Shown piece by piece: positions 41,695 through 50,454 of a stretch of DNA of 64,000 nucleotides. The stretch comes from Mesorhizobium shangrilense (GTDB lineage Bacteria > Pseudomonadota > Alphaproteobacteria > Rhizobiales > Rhizobiaceae). The notes below the pieces were generated by a model. It worked only from the letters and a program-made list of their open reading frames with translations. It was not told where the DNA came from and searched no databases. The DNA is taken from the NCBI RefSeq assembly GCF_040537815.1, contig NZ_JBEWSZ010000009.1, positions 1 through 64,000 of the forward strand, written 5' to 3'. A program made the translations under genes and the position numbers. The first letter of the stretch is position 1. Each line of letters begins with the position of its first letter.

Positions 41695-43107
41695 ATGACC
41701 GAGATTTTGAGTGGACAGGATTTGATCGACGCCGGCATGGGGCAGGGCAAGTGGTTCGGCAAAGCGCTGGCCGCCGCCAACGCGGTGCTGGAGAGCGGCG
41801 GATCGCAGGGCGATGCGCTGGAGGTCGCGCGTGGCTTCGCGCCGCCGCCGGCCGTGGCTTTGCAGGTGGCCGCCTCCGTGCCGCTGCATCTGAACATCCA
41901 GGCGGATACGCCGGAGGAAACGGCCAACGTCGAAGCGGTCACGCGCACCATGACCGAACTGATGCGCACGCCGGTCGTCCGCGCTGGCGCCATCATGCCG
42001 GATGCCTGCCCGGCTGGTCCGTTGGGCACCATTCCGGTTGGCGGCGTCGCGGTGTCCGAGGCGATCCATCCCGGCATGCATTCGGCTGATATCTGCTGCT
42101 CGATGGCCATCTCGGTATTTCCGGGCGTCGCGCCTGCCGCATTGCTCGATGCCGTTCATGGGGTCACCCATTTCGGGCCGGGCGGGCGTCAGCGCGGCCA
42201 GCAGATCCGACCGGCCAAGGAGGTCTTCGAGCGTTTCGAGGCCAACCCGTTGCTGCGCGACCTGACCAGTGCCGCGATCGAGCATTTCGGCACGCAGGGC
42301 GACGGCAACCATTTCGCCTATGTCGGCACCCTGAAGTCGAGCGGCGAGACGGCGCTGGTCACCCATCACGGCTCGCGCTCGCCGGGCGCGCGGCTCTACA
42401 GCAAGGGCATGAAGATCGCCGAGGGCGTCCGTAGGACGCTGTCGCCGGAAACCTTGCCGCATAACGCCTGGATCCCGGCCGATACGCGGGAAGGCGATGA
42501 GTATTGGGAGGCCCTGCAGACGATCCGCGAATGGACCAAGGGCAACCACATGCTGATCCATGATCTCGCGGCCGAAAAGCTGTCGGCGAAGGTGTCGGAC
42601 CGGTTCTGGAACGAGCACAACTTCGTCTTCCGCCGTTCGGACGGGCTGTTCTACCACGGCAAGGGCGCCACGCCGGCCTTCGACAACTGGGCCGATGACG
42701 CGACCGATCTGACGCTGATCCCGCTCAACATGGCGGAACCGGTGTTGATCGTGCGCGGCAGGAACGCGGCGCACGGACTTGGCTTCTCGCCGCACGGCGC
42801 CGGGCGCAATTTTTCGCGCACCCAGCACCGGCGCATGCAGGCGGGGCGCAGCGACGCCGATATCTTCACTGAGGAGACGAAGGGCATCGATGCCCGCTTC
42901 TTCTCCGGCGTAACGGATATTTCCGAGCTGCCGAGCGCCTACAAGAACGCGGCCTCGATGCGCCGCCAGATCGAACATTTCGGCCTGGCGGAGATCGTCG
43001 ACGAGGTGCTGCCTTATGGCTGCATCATGGCCGGCGACTGGGAAGCCAATGCGCCCTGGCGCAAGAAGAAGGAGCGGCGCTCGCAGGAGGAGCGCCAGCG
43101 GTCGTGA
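41695..43107 (+). CDS. rtcB: RtcB-family RNA ligase
   Basis: A 470-residue member of the RtcB family, which joins 2',3'-cyclic-phosphate and 5'-hydroxyl RNA ends using GTP and manganese. Family features visible: HPGMHSADICCSMAISVFP, GTQGDGNHFAYVGTLKSSGETALVTHHGSRSPGARLYSKG near residues 200-240, HNFVFRRSDGLFYHGKGATPAF, and SPHGAGRNFSRTQHRR, whose His367 sits where the guanylylated His of E. coli RtcB lies. The usual GGGNH and VHSGSR motifs are changed to GDGNH and THHGSR. It is longer than E. coli RtcB (408). No rtcA gene follows. Confidence 0.92.
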   Translation: MTEILSGQDLIDAGMGQGKWFGKALAAANAVLESGGSQGDALEVARGFAPPPAVALQVAASVPLHLNIQADTPEETANVEAVTRTMTELMRTPVVRAGAIMPDACPAGPLGTIPVGGVAVSEAIHPGMHSADICCSMAISVFPGVAPAALLDAVHGVTHFGPGGRQRGQQIRPAKEVFERFEANPLLRDLTSAAIEHFGTQGDGNHFAYVGTLKSSGETALVTHHGSRSPGARLYSKGMKIAEGVRRTLSPETLPHNAWIPADTREGDEYWEALQTIREWTKGNHMLIHDLAAEKLSAKVSDRFWNEHNFVFRRSDGLFYHGKGATPAFDNWADDATDLTLIPLNMAEPVLIVRGRNAAHGLGFSPHGAGRNFSRTQHRRMQAGRSDADIFTEETKGIDARFFSGVTDISELPSAYKNAASMRRQIEHFGLAEIVDEVLPYGCIMAGDWEANAPWRKKKERRSQEERQRS

Positions 43108-43149
43108 AACACCATCGGGGCGGACAGCAATGCCCGCTCCCATTGCCTT

Positions 43150-44103
43150 CTACCTGGGCAGGTTGAACACGAAAGGCGCGAGGATGCTCGTGCCTACCTT
43201 CTCGGGTGGCGGTGCCGGCACCGTGGCGCCCTGAAGGGCCGACAGCGCCGCCCGATCGAGGTCGTCGCTACCAGATGAGCGGGAAAGTCTGGCGGTGAGG
43301 ACCCGGCCGGATGCGTCGACCGTAAAGGTCACATACGGGTTGCCCTCCACGCGCCTCGCGCTCGCCGCTCTCGGATAGCGTGTATGCCGCTTGATCCAGG
43401 CTCCCAGACGAGAACTCCACCTGCTGTCGTCACCGGATCTCGACGCCGCCTCGGCGGACTTCGGCGCGGCCGTCTTGGCCGAGGGCTTCACATCCGCGCT
43501 TGCGGTGACAACGGTCTTGGCTGGCGCCGCCTTTTCCTTCTTCTGCCGGGGCTTGGGCTTGTCGACGGGCTTTTTGGCCTTGGCTTCAACCGGCTTCTTT
43601 TTCTCGACCTGCGTTTCGACCGGTTTCGGCTGCGGCAAGGGAATGACCACGTCAGGGGCGACGGCCTGGACGATGTCCGGAACGACCTCGTCCAGCGGGG
43701 GCTGATCAGTAGGCTCGGTGACGCTCGGTTGGGCTTGCGCTACCGGGTCGGACGGAGCGGCCTCCGCTTCCTCGGTCACCGGCTCCGGCGATGGGTCCGT
43801 GACAGGCTCCGCCGTGGTGATCGTTTCCTGCGTTTCTATAGGCTCCCTCTGGTCGGGCGGGGTCGGATCCAGCATCGCCGCCTGTTCCTCGATGGCTGGC
43901 GCGACCATCATGGGGGCCATGTCGATCACCATCGCTGGCGGCGGACCACCGTCCGACGCGTCGGCGTCACTCCATTCCTGGACCCCATAGGCGATAGCGA
44001 CATGCGCACCGAGAACAAGCGCGGTGGCAGCCGTCCACAAGCCCAGGTCGCGCCAGCCAAAGCGCGACAGCTGAACCGAGGGGGCGGCCGACTGCTGGGT
44101 CAT
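43150..44103 (-). CDS. tonB: Energy transducer TonB
   Basis: A 317-residue protein that couples the inner-membrane proton motive force to outer-membrane receptors. It has an N-terminal transmembrane anchor ([22 protein letters not shown], about residues 20-41), a long Pro/Glu/Lys-rich periplasmic spacer ([31 protein letters not shown]), and the C-terminal TonB domain ([48 protein letters not shown]). Its start overlaps the exbD stop by four bases. No TonB-dependent receptor is in the window. Confidence 0.92.
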   Translation of the reverse strand: MTQQSAAPSVQLSRFGWRDLGLWTAATALVLGAHVAIAYGVQEWSDADASDGGPPPAMVIDMAPMMVAPAIEEQAAMLDPTPPDQREPIETQETITTAEPVTDPSPEPVTEEAEAAPSDPVAQAQPSVTEPTDQPPLDEVVPDIVQAVAPDVVIPLPQPKPVETQVEKKKPVEAKAKKPVDKPKPRQKKEKAAPAKTVVTASADVKPSAKTAAPKSAEAASRSGDDSRWSSRLGAWIKRHTRYPRAASARRVEGNPYVTFTVDASGRVLTARLSRSSGSDDLDRAALSALQGATVPAPPPEKVGTSILAPFVFNLPR

Positions 44104-44567
44104 GGCACTGCCGCTCCGCCCGCGGCCGGCGCCGCGGCATCGGCGGATGGCATTGTCTCCAGGCCGACCAGCGCGATCTTCAGATAGCCGGCGCCGCGCA
44201 ACAGGTTCATCGCCTCCATCAGGTCGCCATAGGCGACCGCCTTGTCGGCGCGCAGGAAGATGCGTGTCTGCTTGTCACCCTTGGTCCTGCCGTCGAGGAC
44301 GGCGGCAAGGCCCGCGCGCGGCACGGTGTCGTTGCCAACAGCCAGGGTGAGATCGTCCTTCAGCGTCAGGAACAGCGGCGTCTCGGGCCGGGGCGCGGGC
44401 GTCGCGGTGGAGCCCGGCAGGTCGACATTGATATCGACCGTCGCCAGGGGGGCCGCGACCATGAAGATGATCAGCAGCACCAGGATGACGTCGATGAAGG
44501 GAGTGACGTTGATCTCGTGGTTTTCCTCGAGATCGCCTTCCGGATTCTCGTGTATTCTACTTGCCAT
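44100..44567 (-). CDS. exbD: ExbD/TolR family proton-channel subunit
   Basis: A 155-residue inner-membrane protein with a single N-terminal helix ([18 protein letters not shown], near residues 24-41), preceded by [11 protein letters not shown], in which the Asp is the family proton-channel residue, followed by the periplasmic ExbD/TolR domain ([39 protein letters not shown]). It is 12 bp after exbB and overlaps tonB by four bases, making exbB-exbD-tonB one unit. Confidence 0.93.
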   Translation of the reverse strand: MASRIHENPEGDLEENHEINVTPFIDVILVLLIIFMVAAPLATVDINVDLPGSTATPAPRPETPLFLTLKDDLTLAVGNDTVPRAGLAAVLDGRTKGDKQTRIFLRADKAVAYGDLMEAMNLLRGAGYLKIALVGLETMPSADAAAPAAGGAAVP

Positions 44568-44579
44568 CGCGCCGCTCCG

Positions 44580-45563
44580 TCATTCCGCCGCCACGGCGCT
44601 CAACGGCGGAACCGTACGGAAATCCAGGTCCCGGCTGACCAGCCGTTCGACACCGGCCGACGCATCGGCAAGAATCTGCCGGTAGCCGGCTATGGAGCGC
44701 GCAAAGACGTTGTAGATCACGACCGCCGGGATAGCGGCGACCAGCCCCATGGCGGTGGCGAGCAGTGCCTCGGCAATGCCGGGCGCGACGACGGCGAGGT
44801 TGGTGGTCTGCGCCTGCGATATGCCGATGAAGGCGTTCATGATGCCCCAGACGGTGCCGAACAGGCCGACGAAAGGCGCGGTCGATCCAATCGTCGCCAG
44901 CACGCCGGTGCCGCGCGACATGCGCCGCGACGCCGCCGCCTCGATGCGCGACAGACGCGACGCGACGCGCTCCTTCAGCCCATCTCCGGAGACATGGTCT
45001 AGCGCGCCGGCCGAAAGTGCGGCCTCTTCCTCGGCGGCCCGCACCAGCAAGGCACCGGGTCCGCTGTTGTGGCCAAGCGCACGGCCGGCCTGCGTCAGCG
45101 TCGCGGCGTCGCCGATGGCGCGCGCGGCGCGCCCGGCGCGAAGCTTGCCACCAAGGATTTCCAGCGACTTGGCCACCCATATCGTCCAGGTGACGAGCGA
45201 GGCAAACGCCAGGCCCAGCATCACCCCCTTCACCACGATGTCGGCGGCCATGAACATTCCCCATGGCGACAAATCGTGCGGCAAGGTCAGTGACGGCGCC
45301 GGGCCGCCGACCGTGGGAGTGTCAATGGCAGTGGCATTCGCGGGCACCTGCACCGGCGCGGCCGTGGCTGGCGCTCCATTCGCGGGAGCGACGGAGGCCG
45401 GTGCCGGCGTGGTTGGTGCTGCCGCGGCCGGTGCTGCCTGCGTCTCGACGACAGGAGGACTGCCGGCCGGCTGTTCTTGAGCGCAAACGCCACCGGCCGA
45501 CAGGACGGCGGATGCGACCAGCGCGGCGAACAGACCAATTCTCGACAAGGTTTTCGTCCTCAT
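44580..45563 (-). CDS. exbB: TonB-system energizer ExbB
   Basis: A 327-residue inner-membrane protein. The chosen ATG gives a signal peptide ([23 protein letters not shown]) and then a long Ala/Pro-rich stretch (residues about 30-95) before the first membrane helix, as in the extended ExbB branch. The channel core is [30 protein letters not shown] and, after a cytosolic loop, [71 protein letters not shown]. The frame runs 13 codons further upstream with no sign of coding. Confidence 0.92.
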   Translation of the reverse strand: MRTKTLSRIGLFAALVASAVLSAGGVCAQEQPAGSPPVVETQAAPAAAAPTTPAPASVAPANGAPATAAPVQVPANATAIDTPTVGGPAPSLTLPHDLSPWGMFMAADIVVKGVMLGLAFASLVTWTIWVAKSLEILGGKLRAGRAARAIGDAATLTQAGRALGHNSGPGALLVRAAEEEAALSAGALDHVSGDGLKERVASRLSRIEAAASRRMSRGTGVLATIGSTAPFVGLFGTVWGIMNAFIGISQAQTTNLAVVAPGIAEALLATAMGLVAAIPAVVIYNVFARSIAGYRQILADASAGVERLVSRDLDFRTVPPLSAVAAE

Positions 45564-45608
45564 TCTCGCAGCGGTGTGCCGCTCCCTATTTGGCGCAACC
45601 AAATCCAG

Positions 45609-45770
45609 TCACTGCACATAGCCTATCGGCTGGCCGGTGACGGGGTGCGCGAACACGCTCATCTCCACGCCGAAAATGCCCTTGAGCACATCGCCTTGCA
45701 TGATCTGGTCCGGGGTGCCCCGCGTCAGCAGCTTGCCGTCCTTCAGCGTGATGAGTTCGCCGCAATAGGC
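45609..45770 (-). pseudogene. C-terminal remnant of a siderophore-type ABC ATPase
   Basis: The last ~50 codons of this minus-strand frame read YCGELITLKDGKLLTRGTPDQIMQGDVLKGIFGVEMSVFAHPVTGQPIGYVQ, which matches the ending of FecE/FhuC-type iron-siderophore ATPases (the ...LKDGxIVxxGTPxEV...FGVxxxVxxHPVTGxP pattern). Walker A, signature and Walker B are absent; the sequence upstream in this frame is unrelated. It is a decayed gene next to exbB, so a siderophore uptake cassette once stood here. The left boundary of similarity is approximate. Confidence 0.75.
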
Positions 45771-46132
45771 AGGGCAGCGTTCGCTCGCCGGCGGCGAAAT
45801 GCACCGCTTCGATGTGGAAGGCTGTCTCAGCATGAATTCCAGCCACGGTCCTGGCCTCTCTCCTGCGCGGCTCCCTGTTCCAGCAATCTGGCTTTTGGCG
45901 GCCGATGCCGGTTGACTATGAAACATGACCTTATTAGTCAACATTTAGATGAGTTTTTGAGTCAACAAAATTTTGGCACAGCCGGCTGCACGTCGAATTC
46001 CGGAAGCCGTGGGATGTACCGAAATGGCCCTGGCATATTGCCGCAAGGGATTCCGCGCCGATAAGCAGTGTCACCGACGGCGCACCGCCCGTGTGCGCGC
46101 CGCATACAGATGAAAGTCTCCGGTTCACCTCG
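45771..46132. other. Gap between the ATPase remnant and the ABC exporter gene
   Basis: About 360 bp without a supported gene. It holds an 8-bp inverted repeat GTTGACTA/TAGTCAAC (45911-45918 and 45935-45942), with a third TCAAC nearby at about 45961-45965. The middle is AT-rich (TTATTAGTCAACATTTAGAT). This could carry an iron-responsive or other operator for divergent exbB and the exporter gene, but the match to known RirA or Irr boxes is poor. Confidence 0.4.
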
Positions 46133-47857
46133 ATGATCAGACGCTTCCTTTCCTACTACGCCCCCTGGAAAGGGCTGTTCGCACTCGACTTTTCCTGCGC
46201 CGTGCTGGCCGGCCTGCTCGAGCTTGGCTTTCCGATGGCGGTGCGTTCCTTCGTCGACCAGCTTCTGCCGCGGCAGGAATGGGCGCTGATCATCGCGGCG
46301 GCGGTAGGCCTGCTGGTGATCTATCTGCTCAACACGGTGCTGATGGCGGTGGTCACCTATTGGGGCCATATGCTCGGCATCAACATCGAGACCGAGATGC
46401 GTCGGAAAAGCTTCGACCATTTGCAGAAACTGTCCTTCCGCTTCTACGACAACCACAAGACCGGCCACCTCGTCGGCCGCGTGACCAAGGATCTCGAGGA
46501 GATCGGCGAGATCGCGCATCACGGCCCCGAGGACCTGTTCATCGCCATCATGACCTTCATCGGCGCGTTCGCGCTGATGTTCGTGGTCAACATCCCATTG
46601 GCGCTGGTCACGGTGGTGATCGTGCCTGTCATCGCCTGGGTGACGATCCGCTATGGCGAGCGCATGGAGCGCAACTGGCAGGCGCTCTATGGCCGCGTCG
46701 GCGACTTCAACGTCCGCATCGAGGAGAATGTCGGCGGCATGCGCGTGGTGCAGGCCTTCGCCAATGAAGAGCATGAGCGCACGCTGTTCGCACGCGACAA
46801 CCAGAACTATCGCCAGACCAAGCTCGATGCCTACCGGATCATGGCCGCCAGCAATTCACTGAACTACATGGGCATCAGGCTGATCCAGCTCGTGGTCATG
46901 ATCGTCGGCAGCTACCTCGTCATCACCGGAAACCTCAGCAATGGCGGCTTCGTCGGCTTCCTGCTTCTGGTCGGCGTCTTCGTGCGTCCAATCGAGAAGA
47001 TCAATTCGGTGATCGAAACCTATCCCAAGGGCATTGCCGGCTTCCGGCGCTATACGGAGCTTCTGGACACCGAACCCGACATTGCCGACCGTCCCGGCGC
47101 CAAGGTTGTCGGCAGCCTCAAGGGCGACATCGAGTATCGCGATGTCGGCTTCGGCTATGGCGACGGCAAGCCGGTCCTGAAGGGGATAGACCTGACCATC
47201 CATGCGGGTGAGACCATCGCCTTCGTCGGTCCGTCCGGCGCCGGCAAGACCACGATCTGCTCGCTGCTGCCGCGCTTCTATGAGGTGGACACCGGTCAGA
47301 TCAGCATCGACGGCATCGACATCCGCGACATGACGCTGGCCTCGCTGCGCGGCCAGATCGGCATCGTCCAGCAGGATGTGTTCCTGTTTGGCGGTTCGGT
47401 TCGTGAAAACATCGCCTATGGCCGTCTCGGCGCCTCCGACGAGGCCATCGCCGACGCCGCGCGGCGGGCCCAGCTCGACGGCATGATCGCCGGCCTGCCG
47501 GCCGGCTACGACACCATCATCGGCGAACGCGGCGTCAAGCTTTCAGGCGGCCAGAAGCAGCGGCTGGCGATCGCGCGCATGTTCCTGAAGAACCCGCCGA
47601 TCCTGATCCTCGACGAGGCGACATCGGCGCTCGACACCCAGACGGAGCGGGAAATCCAGAAGGCGCTGGCAGCACTCGCCAAAGGTCGCACCACGCTGGT
47701 CATCGCCCATCGCCTGGCGACGATCCGTGGCGCCGACCGCATCGTCGTCGTCTCCGATTCCGGCATTGTCGAGCAGGGGTCGCACAGCGAACTGATCCGC
47801 GCCGACGGCATCTATCGTCGCCTGCACGACGCCCAGCATCTTGCGCCGTCGCATTGA
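46133..47857 (+). CDS. ABC exporter, fused membrane and ATPase domains
   Basis: A 574-residue half-transporter with an N-terminal type-1 export membrane domain (six helices, about residues 10-300) and a C-terminal ATPase: Walker A GPSGAGKTT near 362-370, Q-loop QQDVFLFGG, signature LSGGQKQR near 462-469, Walker B ILILDEATSALD, switch AHRLAT. The start is the ATG giving MIRRFLSYYAPWKGLFALDF; upstream codons are not part of the helical domain. MsbA-like proteins of this layout export lipid or drugs. Its neighbours do not indicate the cargo. Confidence 0.92.
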   Translation: MIRRFLSYYAPWKGLFALDFSCAVLAGLLELGFPMAVRSFVDQLLPRQEWALIIAAAVGLLVIYLLNTVLMAVVTYWGHMLGINIETEMRRKSFDHLQKLSFRFYDNHKTGHLVGRVTKDLEEIGEIAHHGPEDLFIAIMTFIGAFALMFVVNIPLALVTVVIVPVIAWVTIRYGERMERNWQALYGRVGDFNVRIEENVGGMRVVQAFANEEHERTLFARDNQNYRQTKLDAYRIMAASNSLNYMGIRLIQLVVMIVGSYLVITGNLSNGGFVGFLLLVGVFVRPIEKINSVIETYPKGIAGFRRYTELLDTEPDIADRPGAKVVGSLKGDIEYRDVGFGYGDGKPVLKGIDLTIHAGETIAFVGPSGAGKTTICSLLPRFYEVDTGQISIDGIDIRDMTLASLRGQIGIVQQDVFLFGGSVRENIAYGRLGASDEAIADAARRAQLDGMIAGLPAGYDTIIGERGVKLSGGQKQRLAIARMFLKNPPILILDEATSALDTQTEREIQKALAALAKGRTTLVIAHRLATIRGADRIVVVSDSGIVEQGSHSELIRADGIYRRLHDAQHLAPSH

Positions 47858-47917
47858 TGCCACGGCACGGATGCAATGCTGGTCTGCATCATCCTCGGCC
47901 CTGAAAAGCCAATGATC

Positions 47918-48874
47918 TCAGATTGCTGAATGCGTCCCTTGCGCGTGGCGAGACGCATACGCCCCGGGCTGGAAAGCATCGGCTTCACCACGACGGACCA
48001 GCGAGTTGCGCAGCAAGGCGAGCGTTTCCCGGCCAACCGTGGCGATCTCGCGCGGCGTATCGACACCGACGATCATGAATTCGTCGATGCCAAGCCCGGC
48101 ATAGGCCAGCAGCGACAGTGCGGCCTGCGCCGGTGGCCCTGAAACATCGACGGCTCTGTGGCCGGAGGCGCGAAGGCCATGGTGAATCCCGACCGGAAGC
48201 GCAAAGCGCAGCTTGCCCGCCCGACCGTGTTCGGCGGCGGCGCCGCGCGCCCGTTCCATAAGCTGCCGGACCTCGTCGATCGAGCCTGGCGCCAGCTCGA
48301 AGACGTCGGCATGCCTGCCGGCCACCTTCAGCGCTGTTCCGGACTGTCCGCCCATGCGAATGGTCAAGCTGGCGCCGTCTGGCCCCTTGCGCGGCACATA
48401 ACCGCCCTTGATGCTGTAAAAGGTGCCCTCATGGTCGAAGGGCCGGTCGTTCGACCACAGCCGCTTCAGCAGAACCAGATATTCGTCGATGCGTTGCCAG
48501 ACAACGGCATGACCGACGGGCCGCGTCTCCGCATCGTCGTCGTTGAGCGGCTCACTCAGCATCCTGAGCGACAGGCGCCCGCCGCTTTTCGCGCCTATCG
48601 ACGCCAGCTGCCGCGCCGCCACCGTCGGCTCGATCACGCCCGCCCAATGCGCAAGGATGACCTCCAGCGAAGAGGTGCGATCCAGCACCTGGGCGGCGAG
48701 ATCCATATTGGTCAGGAGCCCGGCCTGGTCGTCGACGACGATCTTTCGGAAACCGACATCCTCGATCAGCGACAGCTTCGTCGCGGTCTCGGCAAAATCA
48801 TAGAAGAAGGGCACCGTGGAAATGGCGCCGGCAGGATGAACTTTTCCGGGAACATGCGTGAACTCGATCGGCAT
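47918..48874 (-). CDS. LLM-class flavin-dependent oxidoreductase (luciferase-like)
   Basis: A 318-residue bacterial luciferase-like monooxygenase using FMNH2. The start is the third of three nearby ATGs, because GGAG lies six bases before it. The TIM-barrel pattern includes DFAETATKLSLIEDVGFRKIVVDDQAGLLTNMDLAAQVLDRTSSLEVILAH, RQLASIGAKSGGRLSLRMLSEPL, DEYLVLLKRLWSNDRPFDHEGTFYSIKGGYVPRKG, and IRMGGQSGTALKVAGRHADVFEL, as in alkanesulfonate monooxygenase-like enzymes. The substrate is not known. Confidence 0.88.
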   Translation of the reverse strand: MPIEFTHVPGKVHPAGAISTVPFFYDFAETATKLSLIEDVGFRKIVVDDQAGLLTNMDLAAQVLDRTSSLEVILAHWAGVIEPTVAARQLASIGAKSGGRLSLRMLSEPLNDDDAETRPVGHAVVWQRIDEYLVLLKRLWSNDRPFDHEGTFYSIKGGYVPRKGPDGASLTIRMGGQSGTALKVAGRHADVFELAPGSIDEVRQLMERARGAAAEHGRAGKLRFALPVGIHHGLRASGHRAVDVSGPPAQAALSLLAYAGLGIDEFMIVGVDTPREIATVGRETLALLRNSLVRRGEADAFQPGAYASRHAQGTHSAI

Positions 48875-49021
48875 TGCCATCTCCATCACGTTGGAATCAC
48901 GAGTGCGGCAAATTTTGCATCGCACCACACCGGGCGCGCGAACGCGCACCAGGATTCGGTTCATTCAACTCCAATTACGCAGAAGCGGTAGGACGCTACC
49001 CTTGGCCCTGAATCCTGCGGC

Positions 49022-49177
49022 TCAGGGAATGATGCCCAGGACAACAGCCCCGGTGAACACGAACGCAAGGGCAAAGACGACATAGGCGAAGGCGCCTGCA
49101 TAGGCCGGGCGAAAGGTCTGGGCACTGGCCAGCCTCTGGGCGCTGCGATCAGTCTGAGCGTTCTGGGTATAGGACAT
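49022..49177 (-). CDS. 51-residue single-pass membrane protein
   Basis: A gene too short for usual ORF cut-offs. It reads MSYTQNAQTDRSAQRLAS, then FRPAYAGAFAYVVFALAF and a hydrophobic end VFTGAVVLGIIP. The ribosome site GGAGG is five to six bases before the ATG, which is unusually good. A single hydrophobic stretch (residues about 27-50) predicts one transmembrane helix. No family is known to me. It lies 147 bp upstream of the LLM gene start on the same strand. Confidence 0.7.
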   Translation of the reverse strand: MSYTQNAQTDRSAQRLASAQTFRPAYAGAFAYVVFALAFVFTGAVVLGIIP

Positions 49178-49318
49178 AACGACCTCCGTCTCGGCCGTTA
49201 ATCTATAAAACTTGTAGACTTTGTCGATTGCTATTTTTGGGCCACATGCAGAACTATTTTCTCATGGGTGACCGAATAATGGCAACAGATTGCTGAAATG
49301 GCATATCCGGATGCCCAT

Positions 49319-49431
49319 GGACATGACATGTCCGTTTCACTTGGACGTCCGAATGGACCTATGCCCCGTTCTCGCCTCCCACTTCGGGCATTGGCCGTCG
49401 GCTGGGCACGCGATAGCATCGCCCAGCCGAC
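49319..49431 (+). promoter_or_regulatory. Palindromes in the leader of an SDR gene
   Basis: GGACATG-A-CATGTCC (49319-49333) is a 7-bp palindrome with further GGAC/GTCC motifs just downstream (49343-49358). A second, longer inverted repeat GTCGGCTGGGC / GCCCAGCCGAC (49397-49407 and 49421-49431), 11 bp perfect, ends 33 bp before the SDR start codon. The first may be a regulator binding site and the second an RNA leader hairpin; neither is proved. Confidence 0.55.
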
Positions 49432-49464
49432 AAACGCGGAATCATCGAACAGGGGAGCATAAAA

Positions 49465-50232
49465 ATGGGCACAAGACTGGCCGGCAAGGTTGCCATCATC
49501 TCGGGCGGCGCGACGGGAATGGGCGGGGCGGCGTCGGAGCTGTTCGCCGCCGAGGGCGCCAAGGTGGCGATCATCGACCGCAACGGCGATGCGGCCGCAG
49601 CCACGGCAGCGACGATCCGGGCGCGCGGCCATGTCGCCGAGCATTTTGTCGCCGACGTGTCCGACGAGGCGCAGGTCGAGGCGGCGGTGAAAGGGGCGAC
49701 CGAAAAGCTCGGCCCGGTCACCGTGCTGTTCAATCATGCCGGCACCATCGTGATAAAACCCTTCCTGGAGACGACGGTCCAGGAATGGGACTGGCTGCAT
49801 GCCGTCAATGTGCGTTCGATGTTCCTGATGACGCGCGCCGTGCTGCCCGGCATGATATCAGCCGGCGGCGGCTCGATCGTCTGCACCTCGTCGATCTCGG
49901 CGGTGGCGGCGACGCCCATGGAGGTGCTCTACGACACCACCAAGGGCGCCTGCCACATGTTCGCCCGCGCCATCGCCGTCGAGTTCCGCGACCGCAACAT
50001 TCGCTGCAACGCCGTCTGCCCCGGCTTCATCCGCACGCCACACGGACTGCGCGAGGTCGCCGACCTCGGCAGGCTCGGCGTCGATGTTTCCGACGCCGCA
50101 TTGGCGGCGCAGCAGGGCCGTATCGGCGAACCGGAAGAGGTGGCGAAGGCAGCGCTTTACCTGGCCAGCGACGAGGCAAGCTTCGTCAACGGCGCGCATC
50201 TGTTCGTGGATAATGGCTTTACGGCGATGTGA
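49465..50232 (+). CDS. Short-chain dehydrogenase/reductase
   Basis: A 255-residue NAD(P)-dependent oxidoreductase of the classical SDR type. TGxxxGxG appears as SGGATGMGGAASELFA near residues 12-27; DRNGDAAAA follows. The NNAG motif is FNHAGT near 89-94, a His variant of Asn-Asn. The catalytic Ser is in CTSSISAV and the Tyr-x-x-x-Lys is YDTTKGACH (Tyr about 155). PGFIRTPHG follows. The substrate is unknown; a hairpin-rich leader precedes the gene. Confidence 0.88.
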   Translation: MGTRLAGKVAIISGGATGMGGAASELFAAEGAKVAIIDRNGDAAAATAATIRARGHVAEHFVADVSDEAQVEAAVKGATEKLGPVTVLFNHAGTIVIKPFLETTVQEWDWLHAVNVRSMFLMTRAVLPGMISAGGGSIVCTSSISAVAATPMEVLYDTTKGACHMFARAIAVEFRDRNIRCNAVCPGFIRTPHGLREVADLGRLGVDVSDAALAAQQGRIGEPEEVAKAALYLASDEASFVNGAHLFVDNGFTAM

Positions 50233-50269
50233 GGCCTCCCAGAACCCAGGTACTCGCCCCAGGAACAGC

Positions 50270-50450
50270 TTGGCGCCCTTCCTCTACCCCGTCGATCGAG
50301 GGAGAGGTGTCGAGCGCAACTCGACGGAGTGGGGGTCGACCACGCGGTGCAGGAAGATTCTTGCGCCTTGGTCCCTTTCAATGTCCGTTGGCGACGGTTG
50401 CAAGGTGGTTCCCCCACTCCGGAGGGAGAGGAAAGGACACCAAGTCCTAT
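50270..50450. repeat. Intergenic palindromic element, family B (degenerate)
   Basis: Related halves such as CCCCGTCGATCGAGGGAGAGG and the GGGGGTCGACC / GGTTCCCCCACTCC arms flank a middle. The match to the 22214-22365 element is partial, so it is a decayed or distinct member. It fills the gap between the SDR gene and the ABC permease gene. Confidence 0.5.
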
Positions 50451-50454
50451 TCGT

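Noticed and set aside
47858..47917. GATGCA/TGCATC hairpin between the exporter and LLM genes as a terminator
   Set aside because: Only six base pairs and no T-run, so the evidence is too weak.
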